Below the pieces are notes generated by a model. It did not search any database, was not told where the DNA came from, and saw only the letters and a program-made list of their open reading frames with translations. Position numbers and translations under genes: made by a program. A stretch of DNA of 25,739 nucleotides from Mayfieldus profundus (GTDB lineage: Bacteria > Actinomycetota > Thermoleophilia > Solirubrobacterales > 70-9), in NCBI GenBank assembly GCA_038040325.1, contig JBBPIM010000029.1:1-25739 (forward strand), given 5' to 3'. Shown in pieces: positions 23,218 through 25,739 of the stretch (position 1 is its first letter; each line of letters begins with the position of its first letter).

Positions 23218-23691
23218 ATGGTGAAGGTGCGTAGTGCGGCCGTAGCGCTGTCGGCGGTAGCAGCGGTGGTGGTGTTCGCCGGCTGTGAGGACAAGACCAC
23301 CGGCGACACGGAGACCCTCAAGTTCACCGAGACCGACAAGGGGACGCACTTCGCCCCGATCGGGAGTGCCTCCGAAAAGAGCACCCCGCCCGGCAGCGGG
23401 TTCGCCCTCTCCATCCCGCTCCAGGACTCCTCGAAGAAGACCGTTGGCAGGATCAACGCAACTTGCATCGCCACCCAGCCCTCGCCCGGCCAGAGGATCA
23501 ACGGGACGTGCTCTGGCACGGCAGATGTGCCAGACGGGCAGTTGGCCATCAACGTAGGTGGCGAGATCGGCGACAACGTGTCCGGTGCGATCGTCGGTGG
23601 AACCGGCAAGTACGAAGGAGCGACCGGCACTTTCACCTCGAAGTCCAGCGGCGAAGGGTCGAAGGACACCTTCGACATCACGTTGCCCTAG
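23218..23691 (+). CDS. Small secreted lipoprotein, calycin/allene-oxide-cyclase-like barrel
   Basis: 157 residues from ATG at 23218. GAGGAG at 23205-23210 favours this over the GTG just before it. A lipoprotein signal ends in VVVFAGC with lipid-modified Cys23. The body is rich in beta-type alternation, and IVGGTGKYEGATGTFTSK near the end is a motif shared by allene-oxide-cyclase-like and dirigent-like barrels. Cys76 and Cys90 could form a disulfide. It is probably anchored on the outer face of the membrane. Ligand or function is unknown. Confidence 0.72.
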   Translation: MVKVRSAAVALSAVAAVVVFAGCEDKTTGDTETLKFTETDKGTHFAPIGSASEKSTPPGSGFALSIPLQDSSKKTVGRINATCIATQPSPGQRINGTCSGTADVPDGQLAINVGGEIGDNVSGAIVGGTGKYEGATGTFTSKSSGEGSKDTFDITLP

Positions 23692-23819
23692 AGCGTCGAA
23701 GCCGCCGGGCTGCGGGAGTAGACAGCCGAGGCTCATCGAGTCGCTACGTGTCGCGATTTGACAGTTGCCATCCCACCGACAGGGCGCGGCAAGCCACTTT
23801 GAGGCCCGCCGGGGCCATA

Positions 23820-23825
23820 TAGACT
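23820..23825 (+). promoter_or_regulatory. Candidate -10 box (TAGACT) for the diheme cytochrome c
   Basis: TAGACT with TTGAGG 15 bases upstream (23799-23804). The start codon follows 19 bases after the box. The 153-base gap before this gene holds nothing else I can recognise. Confidence 0.3.
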
Positions 23826-23844
23826 TGCCGCGCTTTCACGCCAG

Positions 23845-24525
23845 ATGCCCGAGTCGCTGACCCCCATCCGCCTCCTCTCATCCCTCCTCGCAATCGCCGC
23901 CATCGCCCTCGTCGGCGCCGGCTGCGGCACCACCGACAACGACATTGCGCGGGGCCGTCTGCTGTTCATCGAGAAGTGCGGCAGCTGCCACGTGTTGTCG
24001 GAGGCCGCGACCACCGGAACGCAGGGCCCCAGCCTCGACGCCGCCTTCGCCCAGGCCCGTGCCAGCGGGATGGATAGCGACACGATCGAGGGCATCGTCG
24101 CGGTGCAGATCGAGTTCCCGCGTCCCATCACCGACAACCCCAGCATCTCGATGCCGGCCAAGCTGGTCGAGGGGCAGGATCTGGAGGATGTCGCGGCCTA
24201 CGTCGCCAAGTTCGCAGGCGTTCCGGGCGCGGCGCCGCCGAAGGTGACGGGCGGGCCCGGGGCGCAGGTGTTCGCCAACAACGGCTGCGGCGGCTGCCAC
24301 ATTCTCGCGGCGGCGAACTCGGGCGGCACCACCGGCCCCGACCTCGACAAGGTGCTGCCGGGCCAGTCTGCAGCCGAGATCGAGCAGTCGATCGTCGATC
24401 CCAACGCCAAGGTCACACCGGGCTATCCCTCAAACGTGATGCCGTCCAACTTCCAGCAGGTCATCCCGCCCGACCAGCTCCAGCAGCTGGTGAAGTTCCT
24501 GCTCGATAACGCCGGCAAGAAGTAG
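23845..24525 (+). CDS. Diheme cytochrome c, membrane-anchored lipoprotein
   Basis: 226 residues. A signal peptide ends in a lipobox (ALVGAGC) with Cys27. Two class-I cytochrome c domains follow. The first has CGSCH at 45-49 with a likely Met103 ligand (SISMPAKL). The second has CGGCH at 148-152 with Met199 (SNVMPSNF). It is thus a periplasm-side, lipid-tethered electron carrier, a candidate donor to a terminal oxidase. It lies about 1.2 kb beyond the oxidase-like operon but on a separate transcript. The start ATG at 23845 has no clear Shine-Dalgarno. TAGACT at 23820-23825 may be its -10. It converges on the next gene with a 6-base gap. Confidence 0.88.
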   Translation: MPESLTPIRLLSSLLAIAAIALVGAGCGTTDNDIARGRLLFIEKCGSCHVLSEAATTGTQGPSLDAAFAQARASGMDSDTIEGIVAVQIEFPRPITDNPSISMPAKLVEGQDLEDVAAYVAKFAGVPGAAPPKVTGGPGAQVFANNGCGGCHILAAANSGGTTGPDLDKVLPGQSAAEIEQSIVDPNAKVTPGYPSNVMPSNFQQVIPPDQLQQLVKFLLDNAGKK

Positions 24526-24531
24526 GCGGGC

Positions 24532-25185
24532 TCAGGCGGCAGTGGTCTTCTCGGCCTCGAGGTCGACGATCACGTGCGTGACCGGCAGCTCGATGTCGTC
24601 GCGGGCCCGTTCCACCACACCCTGCTCGAGCCAGCGCGACCGCTCCGGGGGGTGCGTCGAGATGATGATCTCGTCGGCCGGGAACTCCCGCAGCGCGTCC
24701 TCGATCGCTACGTTGGGCTCGGAGTCGCCGACCTGCCCGCGGGCGCGCAGGCCCGACTCCTGAATCGCCAGCAGCGACAGCTCCATGCGCTGGCGCGCCA
24801 GCTCCATCGCCTCGTCCACGTCGGAGGCCCAGTGCTCTGCCCGCGAGCCGGTCAAGGCCGGCGTGACGACGAGGATCTCGTTGCGGCGGCCGCGGGCTCG
24901 GTTCTCGATCTCCGCCAACAGCGCCCGGCCGCCCACGGTCTGGTTGGCGACCACCAGCATCCGGTACTTGTCGTCGCCGCCCCGCGAGACCGCCACGCTG
25001 TGGGGCAGGCTGCCGCGAGAGCTACGCCAGGCAAGGCCGACCCCGAAGCCGATCAGTGCGGCCGCCCAGGCGACGCCGATCGCGGGTCGGGTGATCAGCG
25101 TCAGAGCGACGACCGAGGCGGCACCAAGACCGATGACCACGACCCAGCGGAACGCGTCTGCTTCCGATCTCAACGGGTTGTGCAT
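24532..25185 (-). CDS. Membrane protein with C-terminal universal-stress-like (HUP-fold) domain
   Basis: 217 residues from ATG at 25185, supported by AAGGAG six bases upstream. Two membrane segments lie at about 14-32 and 37-50. They are followed by a soluble domain beginning YRMLVVANQTVGGRALLAEI, with alternating strands and helices (EILVVTPAL, then ADEIIISTHPPERSRWLEQG and LPVTHVIVDLE). This pattern resembles USP-type domains found alone or on the C-terminus of actinobacterial permeases. The usual ATP loop GxxGS is not obvious, so nucleotide binding is uncertain. It would place a stress- or signal-related cytoplasmic domain at the membrane. The stop is 6 bases from the cytochrome c stop. 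Confidence 0.7.
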   Translation of the reverse strand: MHNPLRSEADAFRWVVVIGLGAASVVALTLITRPAIGVAWAAALIGFGVGLAWRSSRGSLPHSVAVSRGGDDKYRMLVVANQTVGGRALLAEIENRARGRRNEILVVTPALTGSRAEHWASDVDEAMELARQRMELSLLAIQESGLRARGQVGDSEPNVAIEDALREFPADEIIISTHPPERSRWLEQGVVERARDDIELPVTHVIVDLEAEKTTAA

Positions 25186-25266
25186 CCAGAGCTCCTTGGG
25201 TCTGAGACCGATTATCGCGCTGGGGCGGCGAAAAGCAAGGCGGCGCCGCGGGCGGCCGCAACCGGT

Positions 25267-25677
25267 TCAGATCATTTGAGGCGGGCCGGAGCCATCAGCG
25301 GCGAAGAAGAACCAGGCAATGAGTGCAATGAGCGCAATCACCAGGGACCAGAGGAGCAGCGGCTCGAGCGGGCCTCGCACCCGCCGCAGCCCCTCGTCCT
25401 CCTCAACCACCGCGGCGGCACCGGTCACGCGCAGGTAGAGCCCGTTGATCCAGAACAGCAGCGACGCGAAGAGGATCATCCCGGCCGGCACGCCGAGCAG
25501 GCCCAGCGTCAGGTGCTGCGCCGGTGTATCGACGATCTCCGCGACGACCCACAAAGTCAGCGCCGGCATGCCGATCCAAAGCCAGAGGCTGCCGAGCGCG
25601 AGGAGCACCAGCAGAAAGCCTGCGGCGGCGCGGTCCACCGCCCGCATACCCCGGCGGGTGCTCATCGGTCCCGACAC
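25267..25677 (-). CDS. Multi-pass membrane protein of unknown function
   Basis: 136 residues from GTG at 25677, or 132 from ATG at 25665. Three to four hydrophobic segments: about 20-45 (GFLLVLLALGSLWLWIGMPA), 55-82 (LGLLGVPAGMILFASLLFWI) and 105-127 (LLLWSLVIALIALIAWFFFA). A short acidic stretch (VEEDEG) lies before the last. No motif suggests a function. It starts 10 bases after what looks like the end of another minus-strand gene, so it is probably the downstream member of an operon that continues past the window. Confidence 0.65.
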   Translation of the reverse strand: MSGPMSTRRGMRAVDRAAAGFLLVLLALGSLWLWIGMPALTLWVVAEIVDTPAQHLTLGLLGVPAGMILFASLLFWINGLYLRVTGAAAVVEEDEGLRRVRGPLEPLLLWSLVIALIALIAWFFFAADGSGPPQMI

Positions 25678-25687
25678 GGTCTCGAAC

Positions 25688-25739
25688 TCAACCTCCTATC
25701 GGTGCTCGCGGGTTGGCGCCCCAGAAGACCAGGGTGCCG
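25688..25739 (-). CDS. C-terminal end of a gene entering from outside the window
   Basis: The minus strand reads GTLVFWGANPRAPIGG followed by TGA at 25690-25688. The ending resembles a membrane-protein terminus and sits 10 bases before the next gene's start, with AGGAGG at 25697-25692 inside it. Only 16 residues are seen, so this is a tentative call with no family. Confidence 0.35.
   Translation of the reverse strand, partial: GTLVFWGANPRAPIGG

Noticed and set aside
23758..23763. Consensus -35 TTGACA before the diheme cytochrome c gene
   Set aside because: No acceptable -10 lies 16-18 bases downstream. The TAGACT box is far too distant to pair with it.

Overview
This is a GC-rich, gene-dense bacterial window whose genes look actinobacterial. 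The protein style (an RTX-tailed secreted hydrolase with a Cys-containing basic C-terminus, SCP2 modules, a CtaA/CtaB block) and the TAnnnT boxes placed 6 to 11 bases before start codons suggest a deep-branching Actinomycetota such as Thermoleophilia/Solirubrobacterales. That placement is inference. I see no tRNA, rRNA, CRISPR, insertion sequence or phage gene.

Layout: (a) 1-1559 holds a rhodanese fragment, a small membrane protein and a minus-strand pair (NAD-binding protein, membrane-anchored protein). (b) 1580-7577 is a plus-strand acyl-CoA degradation cassette: thiolase, PLP fold-IV aminotransferase or lyase, acyl-CoA dehydrogenase, enoyl-CoA hydratase, cupin and 3-hydroxyacyl-CoA dehydrogenase. 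It covers all steps of one beta-oxidation turn. (c) 7630-14744 is mostly minus strand: a metallo-beta-lactamase-fold protein, a large secreted CocE/S15-type hydrolase with RTX repeats, thioredoxin reductase, a flippase-like (LPG-synthase-TM) protein and a PAP2 phosphatase. (d) 14768-17610 is a convergent pair: a short-chain epimerase/dehydratase and an unusual fusion of SCP2-like modules with an R2-like diiron domain. (e) 17696-22662 is an apparent operon with the layout of a cytochrome c oxidase locus: subunit II, subunit I, CtaA, CtaB and two small membrane proteins. (f) 22671-25739 holds a CBS-domain protein, a lipoprotein, a diheme cytochrome c lipoprotein, a USP-like membrane protein and membrane proteins of unknown role.

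The most striking observation is in (e). Subunit I keeps the heme-copper oxidase scaffold over its whole length but has lost five of the six metal-binding histidines, the cross-linked Tyr, the D- and K-channel residues and the propionate Arg pair. Its partner subunit II has lost both CuA cysteines and one CuA histidine. Both reading frames are intact, and the heme A synthesis enzymes next to them keep their key residues. This looks like a conserved, metal-poor pseudo-oxidase complex. I know of no description of one, but I could not search.

Other points worth attention are three copies of a short repeat with an identical 15-base core, one read in frame inside the SCP2-diiron gene; a recurrent leaderless-type promoter pattern including two compact divergent promoters; and an AT-rich palindrome just upstream of trxB.
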